64,000 nt of DNA from Kappaphycus alvarezii (Eukaryota; Rhodophyta; Florideophyceae; Gigartinales; Solieriaceae). Location: NCBI GenBank assembly GCA_002205965.3, contig NADL03000150.1, forward strand, positions 1 through 64,000, given 5' to 3'. The position numbers were made by a program, and so were the translations under genes. The notes beneath the pieces are model-generated. The model was not told where the DNA came from, searched no databases, and saw nothing but the letters and a program-made list of their open reading frames with translations. Shown here in pieces: positions 11,285 to 21,220 of the stretch; the first letter of the stretch is position 1, and each line of letters begins with the position of its first letter.

Positions 11285-13051
11285 TTGAACCGTTTGGTCT
11301 TCCAAAAAGGATCATCTCAGATAACGCCCTTTGTTTTACTGCAACTTCACTGCTTCGTTTTTGGAAGAGAAGGGATTCAGCTGAAGACAGTTCTCGCATA
11401 CGCTCCTATGTCAAACGGTAAAGCGGAGAGGATGGTTGGAACCATCAAACGAGCAATATCGAAAACTATGTCGAAGAATGAAATCCAGTGGGAAGATGCC
11501 TTACCAAAAGTGTTATACGGCTATCGTCGAAGAAGAGGAAGAAGCGGACGGTCACCATTCGAGCTAATGTACGGAAGGGCTCCTAGAATGTTACAGAGAG
11601 ACATGGAAACAAATATTATCGATGAAGAGAGAGAAGTCGAACTACTGGCCACTGAAGGCTGGAGATCACACCGCGCGCTAACACAGACAAGAAATAAGAA
11701 TGAAGAGCCTCCAGTCCAAACCTTTTCAGTCGGCTCTAAAGTACTTGTAGTACATGGGAAAGCAATGCAGCAGGCTGTGAAGTGGCCGGCCTTCCAAACA
11801 AAGTACTCGAATCCTTGCGTCGTCACGGAGGAAAGACACCCGCACTATAAGCTATGTTCAAGCTCAGGGAAGAGATCAAGGAGGGCCATCCATGCACGTC
11901 GTCTAGTCCCTTACCATCAGAGGCCTGAAGAATTCCTTCTCACACAGGACTATGCGCAACCACGGGGCATACTCATCTTTAACTATAGAATGATTCCTAT
12001 GGGAGGAAAAAGGGCCTGGGAATGGATCATCTCGATTACGCGTGACTACTACGAACTCCACGTAATCGTCCATTTCTACATTAATATATGCCTATGTTTT
12101 CGTACGTTGAACGGACCATTGCTACCTCAAGAAGATTTCCGACTATTGATCAGAATTCTATTCTCATTCCAAAACGGAAGGTTCACGGAAGCAGGTCCAG
12201 AGTTTGTGGAAGTCATATATCATTACTCTATAGGAAGGTATGGAATGGTAGCTATCGGAGACTTGTCGCAAACATATCTGAACATTATCCGTCCGGTTTA
12301 CGTATTTCTTAAGAACAACCAAGATGTGCGACTGAGAGGTTACAGCTTGCCCCCTGATATGGAATATCGACTGGTCCCGTATCCTCTATGGGAACCTTAC
12401 GTTGCTCCGCTCAGAAACACAACCTCAGCCGAAGACCAGGATCCTCCCGAGGCCGTGATGATGATACGAGCTGGACCATCAAGTGATCGGGGCGGATCAT
12501 CGAAGAGGGCAAGGCGTCGGGAGCAGCGAGGAAGATCGCCAAGAAGATCGCCTCAAACACCGCCTAGTCTCCCAGGGGGAAACTATGCATCCTTAATTAT
12601 TGGACGGCTACCAATTAGACGTTGGCTTCGCGAAATGACAGAGGACCCACGAGAAGCAGAAGTAATTTCCTTTTTTGCAATTAGTATTTGCATGTGCTTC
12701 CAGACCATTCACGGGGCGCACCTTACTCGTGAGGACTCAGTCCTTATGTTGCGAGTTTTTTTCTCCTTCAGATACCCGTTTCTGGACCCGTTGCCAGAAA
12801 AGTTTGCATACTACGTTTATTACCTCACATTTGGAAGGTTTGGAGAAGTGAAACGGGAGGAGCTCATTAGAGAACACTATGAAACCATACGCCGAATCTA
12901 CGAAACTCTTGACCAAGGAGATGAGCCGGTCATCGCACGGTACACACTCTCTCATCATATTGGAAATGAGCTACTACCATATCCTTATAGTGAACCCTAT
13001 ACTCTCCCTGATGAATGGATAGAACTCCCACAAGAACAACAAGAGCATTGA
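11285..13051 (+). CDS. Integrase C-terminal half fused to tandem post-integrase module
   Basis: Open for 588 codons. The first ~240 residues are the gypsy integrase from the last catalytic Glu region ('NGKAERMVGTIKRA') through the C-terminal domain. They are followed by a ~130-residue module (nt 12006-12405, with 'YINICLCFRTLNGPLLPQED'), a basic Arg/Ser/Pro-rich linker (about 12460-12590), and a second diverged copy of the module (nt 12605-13000, with 'FAISICMCFQTIHG'). Both modules end in a 'LLPYPxxEPY'-like motif. The integrase zinc-binding and first catalytic parts lie upstream in another frame. I do not recognise the module in any family I know. Confidence 0.75.
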   Translation: MNRLVFQKGSSQITPFVLLQLHCFVFGREGIQLKTVLAYAPMSNGKAERMVGTIKRAISKTMSKNEIQWEDALPKVLYGYRRRRGRSGRSPFELMYGRAPRMLQRDMETNIIDEEREVELLATEGWRSHRALTQTRNKNEEPPVQTFSVGSKVLVVHGKAMQQAVKWPAFQTKYSNPCVVTEERHPHYKLCSSSGKRSRRAIHARRLVPYHQRPEEFLLTQDYAQPRGILIFNYRMIPMGGKRAWEWIISITRDYYELHVIVHFYINICLCFRTLNGPLLPQEDFRLLIRILFSFQNGRFTEAGPEFVEVIYHYSIGRYGMVAIGDLSQTYLNIIRPVYVFLKNNQDVRLRGYSLPPDMEYRLVPYPLWEPYVAPLRNTTSAEDQDPPEAVMMIRAGPSSDRGGSSKRARRREQRGRSPRRSPQTPPSLPGGNYASLIIGRLPIRRWLREMTEDPREAEVISFFAISICMCFQTIHGAHLTREDSVLMLRVFFSFRYPFLDPLPEKFAYYVYYLTFGRFGEVKREELIREHYETIRRIYETLDQGDEPVIARYTLSHHIGNELLPYPYSEPYTLPDEWIELPQEQQEH

Positions 13052-13086
13052 GAACGAGACGGGACGTTCGACCTAAGTCCGGGGGG

Positions 13087-14674
13087 TGTTAGGCGCAGTT
13101 TTTTTTGTCGCCGTCATCTACAGGCCTATAGTTTACTGTACTACCTCTCCTTGTCCAAATTTGCTTATAGTTCCGGTCCTTCCTCGTCCTCCCTGAACCT
13201 CGCTTATCATTACCGCGGTCCTCCCCAAATTTACTTCCATTTTATCTAGATATTTTTATACTGTATCTACCCCTCTGAATCGATCCCGAATCAAGTTCTT
13301 TTTCCCTTTTTGCTTACCTCCTCCTCCAAATTCGTTTTTTTTGAGAAAAAGGGCGCAAATGCACTACTACAAAATCCCTTGCAGATTTATTTTACCTATT
13401 CCTAATCGATAGAACCTGCCCCGGGAGCCTATTTAAACCTTTTTATTCCAAGTTTCAAACGTCCCTGATCATTTTACTCATCACTCCTCTCCCCAACACA
13501 CCCAAAACACCCTCTATCCTCCGTCTACAATCATTTACAACCAAAATGAGCAACCTTCGCCCCTCCGCCCCCATCACTAAAAACCGCCCCTCTCGCCCCT
13601 TAAACGGCCTTGCGCTCGCAGTATATGGCCCGACGGATGCAGACGACTACCTGAGACGGCAGACTAAGAAGAAGATAATAGAATTCGTCCGCAAGCTCTT
13701 CGTCGAGGATGAGGCCGAGGAGGTACCTGAGGGTCAGGAGTGGGACATCGAGGAGGGAGCTGGGGAGACCTTTGAGGAGTGGGTAGCCCCTGGATTGGTC
13801 TATGAGGTTAATAACGAGGACGGAGATGAGGATGAGGATGAGATGAGAGATGAGGATGAGGATGAGATGAAGAGGAGATGAGGATGAGGATGAGGTTGAG
13901 AGGATGAGATGAGATGATGAGAGAGGATGAGGAGAGGGAGATGAGGATGAGATGAGATGAGATGAAGAGGAAGAGGAGGATGACGAGGACGAGGACGAGT
14001 TGGATGAGGGAAATGGGGGCATGGAAAGTGTTGTACTGGTGGGGCCTGGACTGGAGAGTATGGATCAAGTGGTGCCGACGCTGGAACCGGATGGAGATAT
14101 CTTTAGTAGTTTAGATATCTCCCAGGAGGGAATAGAGAGCTGTGAGCCATTCGCAGATATTTGTGGGGACTGCTTGGACAGCATGGATATTTTAGAGGAG
14201 TTGTTTGGATCTGATTTAGAGAATGGGAAATAAGAGGACCTCATTGATTGTTAGTTTCTTAAGTATCTTTTGTTTAGAGTATATCATCCACACAAATTGT
14301 TTGTATGCATTTCCTGGTACCTTCTGTAGTTTTGTTCGGACTTTAGGGTTAGCCAAAAGTCTATATAAGCTGAGTAAACCGCTTCCTCATGGAGAGGTCA
14401 AGCAAGTTGGCAGACAGCTTCAAGCTCAGTCCCAAATAGTTAGGAAGTTGAGAGTCAACTTCAGACCCAAGAAGCATTTATTTTACCCTAGTCACTAAGC
14501 ATAGGTGGTAGACCCTGCCCCTTCCATACTTGCTTGTAGCCCATTCAACTGTCGTCCCTATACACTCCTTTTCGTTCGTTCAACTATACCACGGTAGCAC
14601 TTTTGTCGCTTGCAACACCTCCTTTTGGGTGGTTGATTCTGAATATCTCTTCTCCCGACGATTTACCCCTATCA
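13087..14674 (+). repeat. Family G LTR type A (3' LTR)
   Basis: It starts TGTTAGGCGC right after a CCGGGGGG tract and ends ACCCCTATCA; 1588 bp. Order inside: pyrimidine-rich upstream part, TATTTAAA (about 13430), the acidic-protein ORF, TATATAAG at 14362-14369, then the conserved stem-loops. It aligns along its length with 5103-6598 and the reverse of 59729-61233. Confidence 0.85.
13546..14233 (+). CDS. LTR-encoded acidic protein (broken copy)
   Basis: The N-terminus is well kept: 'MSNLRPSAPITKNRPSRPLN', then 'GPTDADDYLRRQTKKKIIEF' (a basic KKK patch) and 'ETFEEWVAPGLVYE'. A long GATGAG/GAGGAT simple repeat encodes the Asp/Glu-rich middle. The tail has 'DIFSSLDISQEGIES' and 'DSMDILEELFGSDLENGK'. 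The simple repeat varies in length between copies. The start Met is preceded by an AT-rich leader and an upstream TATTTAAA. No known domain; function unknown. Confidence 0.6.
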
Positions 14675-14679
14675 CCTAT

Positions 14680-14753
14680 AATAACGCATTAGCCGCGTGG
14701 ATATAACCGACCACATCTTCCATGCATTCAAATAACCCAAAAATTCCCCCTAT
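14680..14753 (-). mobile_element. Subfamily-2 short-element end
   Basis: 74 bp almost identical to 54725-54798. Read on the minus strand it starts GGGGGAATTTTTGGG and has the 'GATGTGGTCGGTTATATCC' block typical of subfamily 2. It is squeezed between the LTR end and the start of the segmental duplication. Confidence 0.55.
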
Positions 14754-14939
14754 AATATTCCTGGCATCTATACAATTTTCGAAAAGAGATTCTCTCAGTC
14801 TCATTTACAGCTCTGTTATTATAACAAACTCTGCATGACTGGCGACAGATATTAGGAGCACTCCCAACGGCCGGGCCAGATATTCTCTGCCCTCGAACGC
14901 ATTAAACTTCTTCCTCACTTCATATCTGTACATTTAAAG

Positions 14940-15051
14940 CAATAATGCAGGCGCGACAGGTTTCTACCCGCCGCCTGCATCCGAAGTTAATTTATGAATA
15001 CCATCCGCACGTTTCTGTGCGACATTGTACAACCAATAAAGATTTACCACC
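14940..15051 (+). other. 112-bp insert with two hairpins
   Basis: Present only in copy 1 of the duplication and flanked by direct repeats ACATTTAAAG (14930-14939 and 15052-15061), where copy 2 has a single one. It contains hairpins GCAGGCG...CGCCTGC and CGCAC...GTGCG, and an AATAAA near its end. It could be a small mobile insert, or copy 2 may have lost it by recombination between the repeats. Confidence 0.6.
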
Positions 15052-15269
15052 ACATTTAAAGATCATCTTCACTCCCCTGTAACAGTCGGGTGCCTGTGCT
15101 ACGGGTTTTTCATGCGTAGTGTCCTATTCAAACATTACACCGACTGCAAGGTGCAATTATCCCTCATAAACCGACTGCATTTGTCGCTGCTTCTCTTCGA
15201 TAACAGCCCACTCATCGCTAGCTGCTGAAAGACGGTTATTTAACTGTAGAGCTGTGCCCAGTTCAAAAG

Positions 15270-15563
15270 ATGGCTAACTTCACTCAACGTGACTTGGGGC
15301 CTGTGTGGGGGGCCTCTGTGTAATGGGGCGCGGAAATATTTCACGGACACCACGCAGGGCCTGCAGGAGCTAGAAAAAGTTTCAAGCTCCCGCGAAAACA
15401 GGTCCGAAGAAGGGCAAAAGTGGAGGAAGCTGTATTGTCCTTCAGCACTGAATCATTCAATCAGATGTTACCCAGGGATTTCCTCTCACAAAAGAACTTA
15501 CGCACATGAGACTGCATACGGTGATCCCTTAAACTATCGGGTAAGGCCAGCCATACAACAGTG
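15270..15563 (+). pseudogene. Small ORF upstream of vWA gene, copy 1
   Basis: Counterpart of the open 100-codon ORF at 39638-39940, starting at the same ATG ('MANFTQRDLGP'). Copy 1 has one extra G in the GTGTGGGG run shortly after the start, one C fewer after 'gaaaacaggtc', one extra C before 'agggatttcc', and one G fewer near its end. As read here it is therefore frameshifted. Most differences are in homopolymers, so assembly error is possible. No domain recognised. Confidence 0.5.
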
Positions 15564-15628
15564 ACGTTTTGAGTAACAGGATGAACTTATTCATGGTGAC
15601 GCTGGGTGTACCCCCATTGCATCGGTGC

Positions 15629-15636
15629 TATATAAA
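15629..15636 (+). promoter_or_regulatory. TATA box of vWA gene, copy 1
   Basis: TATATAAA about 115 bp upstream of the vWA ATG, identical in copy 2 (39997-40004). Spacing suggests a transcription start near 15660 and a leader of about 90 nt. Confidence 0.55.
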
Positions 15637-15749
15637 TGGGGAATAAGAGCTTCCAGGCTTATTGCAAGATTGACGTGTCTACACCTTAAGCACACCGCAT
15701 CATTTCAAGGGCATATACTGTACTCTAACTTTTGCCGCCGCCAAGAAAT

Positions 15750-17160
15750 ATGTATAACCCTAAGCAATCAAGAACTATTGTTACCATCGCTCTGTTCTGC
15801 TTTATTCTTGGCAAAGTCAATGGTCAAACCGCCAACCTCAGCTGCAGTCCGGCTAACATCTGCTTCGCTATTGATGAAAGCGGGTCTATCGATAACCAAG
15901 AATACGAGCAGCAGAGATCCGCAGTCATCACCATAACAAACGATCTCGAGGGGCTTGCTCCAGGCTCTTTGTTTTCTGCAGCCAGATTTTCCACCACCGC
16001 ATCCTCAATCAATGGATTGACTGACGCAGTCGATTTTGTCCAAGTAATTGAAACATACTCGCGGGATCCTTTGGGGCAACATCCTCAGGGCTGGGCTCAA
16101 AGAATGTCAGGATTCGCTATTAGGTGCATTGGGTCATCGTTTCATCGTCCTGCTTACTGATGAGTAGATAACACCGAACCTCTTGGAGTCAATGAGGCAG
16201 AGGCAATCAAGGCGACAGGAACTTTGATTGCTGCAATCGGAGTCGGAACCGGTGTGTCGAGCCCCGATTTGCGAACCATCGCCTCAAGTGACAGCTTGTT
16301 CATCCAAGTGACTAATTTTGGCACATTCGCAGATCAGGCGGGCCAATCTCCGAGAGAATATGCGACGAGATCGAAACTCTGCCACCTCTGACGCCCGGTT
16401 CCGCACCAACAACCTCACCGAGCGCATCACCGTCCGAGAGCACATCGGTGACGCCCACACCAACCACCTCTTCGACGCCAAGCATCACACCCTCGAGTTC
16501 ACAGACACCGTCACCAAGTGTTTCGCCGACCCCTTCCCCCTCGCTTACGCCAACGCCTATTGTCTCAGCGACTTCAACCTCTTCGCCGACGCCCACCCCT
16601 GATATTACACCAACACAAACCCTTCTCCGTCCCCAACTCCCATGGCAACGCAGACGCCATCCGCATCACCCACATCGACCCCATGATACTGGTCCCGGTG
16701 ACCCCAATGCCGACAAACACCCCTCCACCAGATCCAACAACAGTTCCAACCGGACCCTACACCACAATGTGTGAAAGTGGACTGCGCCAAGTGCGGGCAA
16801 GTCCTAGAATGCTACGTCAACTCCGGATTCGCCACGATGGACAGAGAGGTTTGTGATGTTATTACGGATCCGAACATCTTCAGTACCCGCGAGAAAGGCA
16901 AATACACGCTATGCGATCAGCAATGCGATGGCAGTGAAGGAGTCAAGTGCTTCCCTGGGCAGAGCTTTGGAACTTGTCCGGCTGTGATTGGAAGCGTGGC
17001 TGGGGGCGCCCAGATGTATGAGTGGTGGCGCGAATGGCTACCCTGAAGTTCTTCAAAACTTTGCATCATATAAGATTTGCGCAAATAGTATAAAGTGTCT
17101 CGGGAAGTGTGACACAGGTCGTTGCCCCTGCAAGGGCACTGTGGCTACTCCTATGTAGAT
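15750..17160 (+). pseudogene. Secreted vWA-domain protein, copy 1 (frameshifted)
   Basis: The ATG at 15750 opens a signal peptide ('TIVTIALFCFILGKVNGQ'), then a von Willebrand A domain with the metal-binding DxSxS motif ('FAIDESGSID'). Later parts, spread over frames, are the rest of vWA ('RTIASSDSLFIQVTNFG'), a Pro/Thr/Ser-rich mucin-like hinge of ~110 residues, and a Cys-rich C-terminal domain ('DCAKCGQVLECYVNSGF', 'CDQQCDGSEGVKC'). Compared with copy 2, single Gs are missing at three G runs between about 16065 and 16165, so vWA runs out of frame there. The family's likely role is extracellular or wall adhesion. The copies could be pseudogenes or carry homopolymer sequencing errors. Confidence 0.7.
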
Positions 17161-17265
17161 TTGCGTATCGGTTGCACGCCGTACAATCTAAGAAAGCTAG
17201 GATGAGGAAAGGCACTGCAAACCGGTGCATGATATCTTTGGAAAAGTGAAATACTATGATGGCTT

Positions 17266-19116
17266 TGATAGGGGTAAATCGTCGGAAAGAGATACTTAGA
17301 ACCAACTACCCAAAATGGATCCGATAGGAAAAGAAGAAGCGCATCATCAAGAACGAATCTTCGTAAGATAAGTGCGGTCCATGTAGCACCCTAAAACATA
17401 AACAGATGCTTATCATGAAATAAGAATTGACCTGCGCATCGTTCGCATCCTCGGAGATATTGCGCAGCCAAAAAGATAATCTTCTTCTTCCGACTGTATG
17501 CTGTGCATGGTTGTGAAGGAGAGCTAGAGATGAAGTTTGGTGGACGGTCCCGATGAATGGCCGCGACCAGCTCCTGACGTACTGGGACCTGCACGAGGTC
17601 CTCTCGGGGACTACCAGAACCTCTTCTGGGCGGGTTGTTGTCTCCCAAGGTCCTCCTCTGGTCATCATCACTGCTTCAGAGGATCCTCGCCGCCTCCAAC
17701 GTTCCCAATTTGTAGCGGAGAAACGTAAGGTTCCCATAGAGGATACGGGACCAGTCTGTACTCCATATCCGGGGTAAGGCGTAACCTATCAGTCGCACGT
17801 CTTGGTTGTTCTTGAGAAATACGTAAATTGGACGGAATATTCAGATACGTTTGCGACAAGTCTCCAGGAGCTACCATTCCATATCTTCCTATAAGTAATG
17901 ATATATTACCTCCACAAACTCTGGACCTGCTTCCGTGAACCTTCCGTTTTGGAATGAAAATAGAACTCTTATTAATATCGTAATCTTCTTCAGGTAGCAA
18001 TGGTCCGTTCAACGTACGAAAACATAGGCATATATTAATGTAGAAATGGATGATTACGTGGAGTTCGTAGTAGTCCCGCGTCATCGAGATGATCCATTCC
18101 CAGGCCCTTTTTCCTCCCATAGGAATCATTCTATAGTTAAAGATGAGTATGCCCGTGGTTGCGCATAGTCCTGTGTGAGAAGGAATTCTTCAGGCCTCTG
18201 ATGATAAGGGACTAGACGACGTGCATGGACAGCCCTCCTTGATCTCTTCCCTGAGCTTGAACAGAGCTGATAGTGCGGGTGTCTTTCCTTTCGTGACGAT
18301 GCAAGGGTTCGAGTACTTGGTTTGGAAGGCCGGCCACTTCACAGCCTGCTGCATTGCTTTTCCAGGTCTGGAGTTTGACCCTACACAAGAGTACCAAATG
18401 ATAGGGGTAAATCGTCGGGAGAAGAGATACTTAGAACCAACTACCCCAAGACGGAGGTGTTGCGAGCGACAAAAGTGCTACCGTGGTATAGTTGAACAAA
18501 ATAAAAGCAGTGTATATGGGAGAGAGCTGAGAGGGCTACAAGCAAGTATAAAAGGGGCAGCGTCTACCACTGATGCTCTGCGACCAGCTTAGGAAAAAGT
18601 TTTCTTGGGTCTGAAGTTGACTCTCAACTTCCTACTACTCGGAGCTTGACCTGAAGTTGTCTGCCAACTTGCTTGACCTCCACTCAAGGAAGCAGTTTAC
18701 TCGGCTTATATAGACCTTTGGCTACCTTAAAAATCTTCAAACAAACAGACTAATAACCATAAAATGCATTCACGGGAATCGTGTGAACCAGAGAGACCAT
18801 TAGAAGATATTCCTCAAGGTAAATATCTAGGTGCCATACCCATGCCAGCCACCTATCGGCCAGGGTGGGAATTGATGTGGCCATTATATAGACCTTTCAG
18901 AGTCACTCGTAGTATCACCCACAACCTAGAACTGTATTGACATCCACTATGACAGTGTGTCCTAAAATAAAAAATCAACCGATGAATTTGCCACACTCAC
19001 CCAAATTAAAAATATCTTGCAAATTCAAAAACTGTAAAAATATCTTCCCAGTTCCAATACTGTATACAATTATGGTCCTCATCTAGATTTTCTCGTGTGC
19101 GAATTTGTGCACATCA
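17266..19116 (-). mobile_element. Short family G gypsy element, reverse, TSD GGCTT
   Basis: On the minus strand: a type C LTR (19116-18399), primer site TTTGGTACTCTTGTG, then integrase C-terminus and the first and part of the second post-integrase module (about 18380-17310), then only the end of a 3' LTR (17266-17310). GGCTT flanks both sides (17261-17265, 19117-19121). The other copy of the segmental duplication is uninterrupted at this site ('gatggcttctttt', about 42878-42890). Gag to RNase H are missing. Broken. Confidence 0.85.
18399..19116 (-). repeat. Family G LTR type C (5' LTR of reverse element)
   Basis: 718 bp, starting on the minus strand TGATGTGCACAAATTCG and ending CCCCTATCA. 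It is close to the 697-bp LTR at 50690-51386 and lacks the acidic ORF. The TATA box and stem-loops are present. Confidence 0.85.
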
Positions 19117-19121
19117 GGCTT

Positions 19122-19504
19122 CTTGCTTTTAGAAGGAAATTCTTGTCCAAGATAGTTTAGTAAGCCCCGGAACTCAGCCCCCTTATCTTTCGCAGTACAG
19201 AACCGCCACTTGCCACCCCTATCATAAGGTTTGTATAACGGCCTCATCGATCATTTTAGTCTCGCAAGCACGTGCACATTGAGGAGTAACTATCCATTTC
19301 TGCATTTTACAGACAACTGCGCGTGTTCACGGGATAATTTACGACTGCAGTCCGAGCTCAAGAAGAATCATTCGACACAGACGTTGAAAAGATTGGCTAT
19401 GTGGCACTGCTTAGTCCGACAACGGCGTGATCCAGGCTTTAACTCTATTACCGCCACTTTAACAAATCACTCGCTTACACTATTGCCCTCAGCAACCTGA
19501 AAAC
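19122..19504. other. Unassigned stretch
   Basis: No gene or repeat recognised between the GGCTT target site and the LTR remnant that follows. Confidence 0.4.
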
Positions 19505-19611
19505 TTTACTCAAATGCTGTGATATGTCTGAAAGGAATAAAATTACCAAGGATGAAATTCTCAGAACCAAGTTTCCTCGAAAAGAGGTATTGCAAGCGGC
19601 AAAGTGGTACG

Positions 19612-20055
19612 TGTCGAAAATGTTCAAAATGGAGTGAGCAATAAGCAGTACACCTGGAAGCGTGCGGCCCTCTGATGGGTAGAACGCCACGATCGCACTG
19701 TATCTTGTCACGAGCGTACGCCTGATGTAGCCGAATTCGCCAAAAGCTCTGCGAGGTATAGTGCAGGTTAAGATAGAGCTGTAGCGGGATAGCTATACCG
19801 TCTCCAGTCTCGGCAATGCCCGGACCAGCCTTTGCAAGCTAGAATTAGTACTTGTTGGGGATGAACAGTTTGGTTGTGTGGTCCTTTTACTTCTTGTTGT
19901 CTTCTTCCACCGCCCACCATCCCAAGTAATCTGGGTGATTTTTCTACAAATACTATCTCAATGTACTGTACGACGCGTCCATAAAGTACTGAGCTGATTT
20001 GTGGTCCATTAATACGCAAACTGAAAGGGAATTGAATTCATGATCAAATTTTACA
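19612..20055 (-). repeat. Copia 3' LTR
   Basis: 444 bp, TG...CA ends, aligned with 24908-25357. The two LTRs differ by many substitutions and small indels (clearly more than 10%), indicating an old insertion. Confidence 0.85.
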
Positions 20056-20079
20056 GTTACAGATTTTGGACCAAATTAC

Positions 20080-21220
20080 TTATCCAGTTCCACACTCACG
20101 GTTTTTCTTTCGAGTTTCCAATCCAACCATCTGGCCAGACTTCTAACTTGTTTGTCTGCATCAGTTTCTGAATCGGGTGAGACCTTTGAGTCAGTATTTT
20201 TGTCAGGCCATTGGCGATATTTTGCTACCTGGATTCCAAGAAAGGTTTCGTAGTTCCCCATTTTTGTGGCTTTCTCTGATCGAATTGGCATAAATTTGCA
20301 GACGCTTCTCGAGTGTGCTCACATGTTTCTCGACGACATTAAAAACGGTTCTAGAATCAACATAAACATCAATTTCCAGTTGCGTTCGCAATACCTCTCT
20401 GAGTATATCGCGGACAACAAAAGCGTTGTCAAATCCGTAGATTAGTGCGTGCAGCTCAGGCGCCATTAGTGATCGAGTACCTTTCTTACATGCCGAGCTT
20501 CCGTAGTGCAGAATATTGGCATTGCAACTTCCATCTACAATGACAACCACAAATCTCAGTTGAGATTTGAAACCCTTGCAATTTGGAAAACTTGAGTGTG
20601 TGAACAAAGCTATCCTGGAGGTTTTCAAATCTAAAGGTCAATACTTGGGCCCAATGTTTTCGATCTTTTTGCACCACGTGATAATTCTTTCCATCTCCTT
20701 ATAAGTCTCATTGCTTGGCTTCTTCATTTCAAATGCAACAAGTTGGGTTTGGGCGCACAAGTCAGGTCTAGTAGGTGAGCCTATGTATTGGATCATAGCA
20801 CGAGTACTGATGAGCTCTTCACCTGTGTTAGGAATTCCAAGCTTTCTAATTTTGTGCTCTTGACTGTTATGGTATTCGTTCGACAGGTGTAAAGAAACCT
20901 TGCAGCCATTGAAGTCAATGAAATCTCCAGGCTTGAGGATAGTTCTTGATTCGGTTGGAATTGGGTGAAATTTCTCTCTTCTTCATCAAGAAATAAGGAA
21001 TTTACATGACCAAAAGAGTCTTCAACCTGTAGGATGGTCACTCCCTCGAGCTTTTTATGCTGTCGTTTGAACAGGAGATATACATCAACTTTTGTAGATT
21101 TCATTCCAGGCCTTTTTATGTGGTGAGTGTGATATGTGAGAAACCAGTGGATACCGCTCTCTGGAATACCATACAGCGGCTTCAGTACCATTAGGACATG
21201 ACCTTTGGGCAAAATCATTC
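20080..21220 (-). mobile_element. Copia RT and RNase H region, fossil
   Basis: RT stretch 'LKPLYGIPESGIHWFLTYH' (about 21190-21130) and RNase H stretches 'MAPELHALIYGFDNAFVV' and 'IDVYVDSRTVFNVVEK' (around 20340-20470). These are typical of copia RT/RNase H as seen in fungal- and protist-type elements. Broken. Confidence 0.75.

Larger units (their letters stand above)
9587..14674 (+). mobile_element. Family G Ty3/gypsy element, shortened fossil
   Basis: Parts in order: a type B LTR at the 5' end (9587 to about 10985), integrase and the post-integrase tandem module (about 11020-13051), a G-rich polypurine tract (13078-13086), and a type A LTR (13087-14674). Gag, protease, RT and RNase H are absent. 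The 5' and 3' LTRs share the downstream ~400 bp and the ORF, but their upstream parts are unrelated. This points to a recombinant between elements. It is broken but relatively young, being close to the 43-51 kb copy in the shared region. Confidence 0.8.
14754..17265 (+). repeat. Segmental duplication, copy 1
   Basis: Aligns almost base for base with 39267-42893, apart from a 112-bp insert here and a 1229-bp insert in the other copy. It carries a ~100-codon ORF and a vWA-domain gene in the same order and strand. Left boundary: AATATTCCTGGCATC. On the right the match ends at the GGCTT target site of the retroelement inserted at 17266. Confidence 0.9.

Noticed and set aside
13600-14068. Ser- or Leu-rich minus-strand ORFs over the GAGGAA/GATGAG tracts
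   Set aside because: Products of reading the simple repeat backwards. The plus strand has the conserved flanking blocks.
16312-16790. Long Val/Gly/Glu-rich minus-strand ORFs (also 41918-42409)
   Set aside because: They are mirror images of the Pro/Thr/Ser-rich hinge of the vWA gene on the plus strand. The repeated CC-rich codons keep all frames open.
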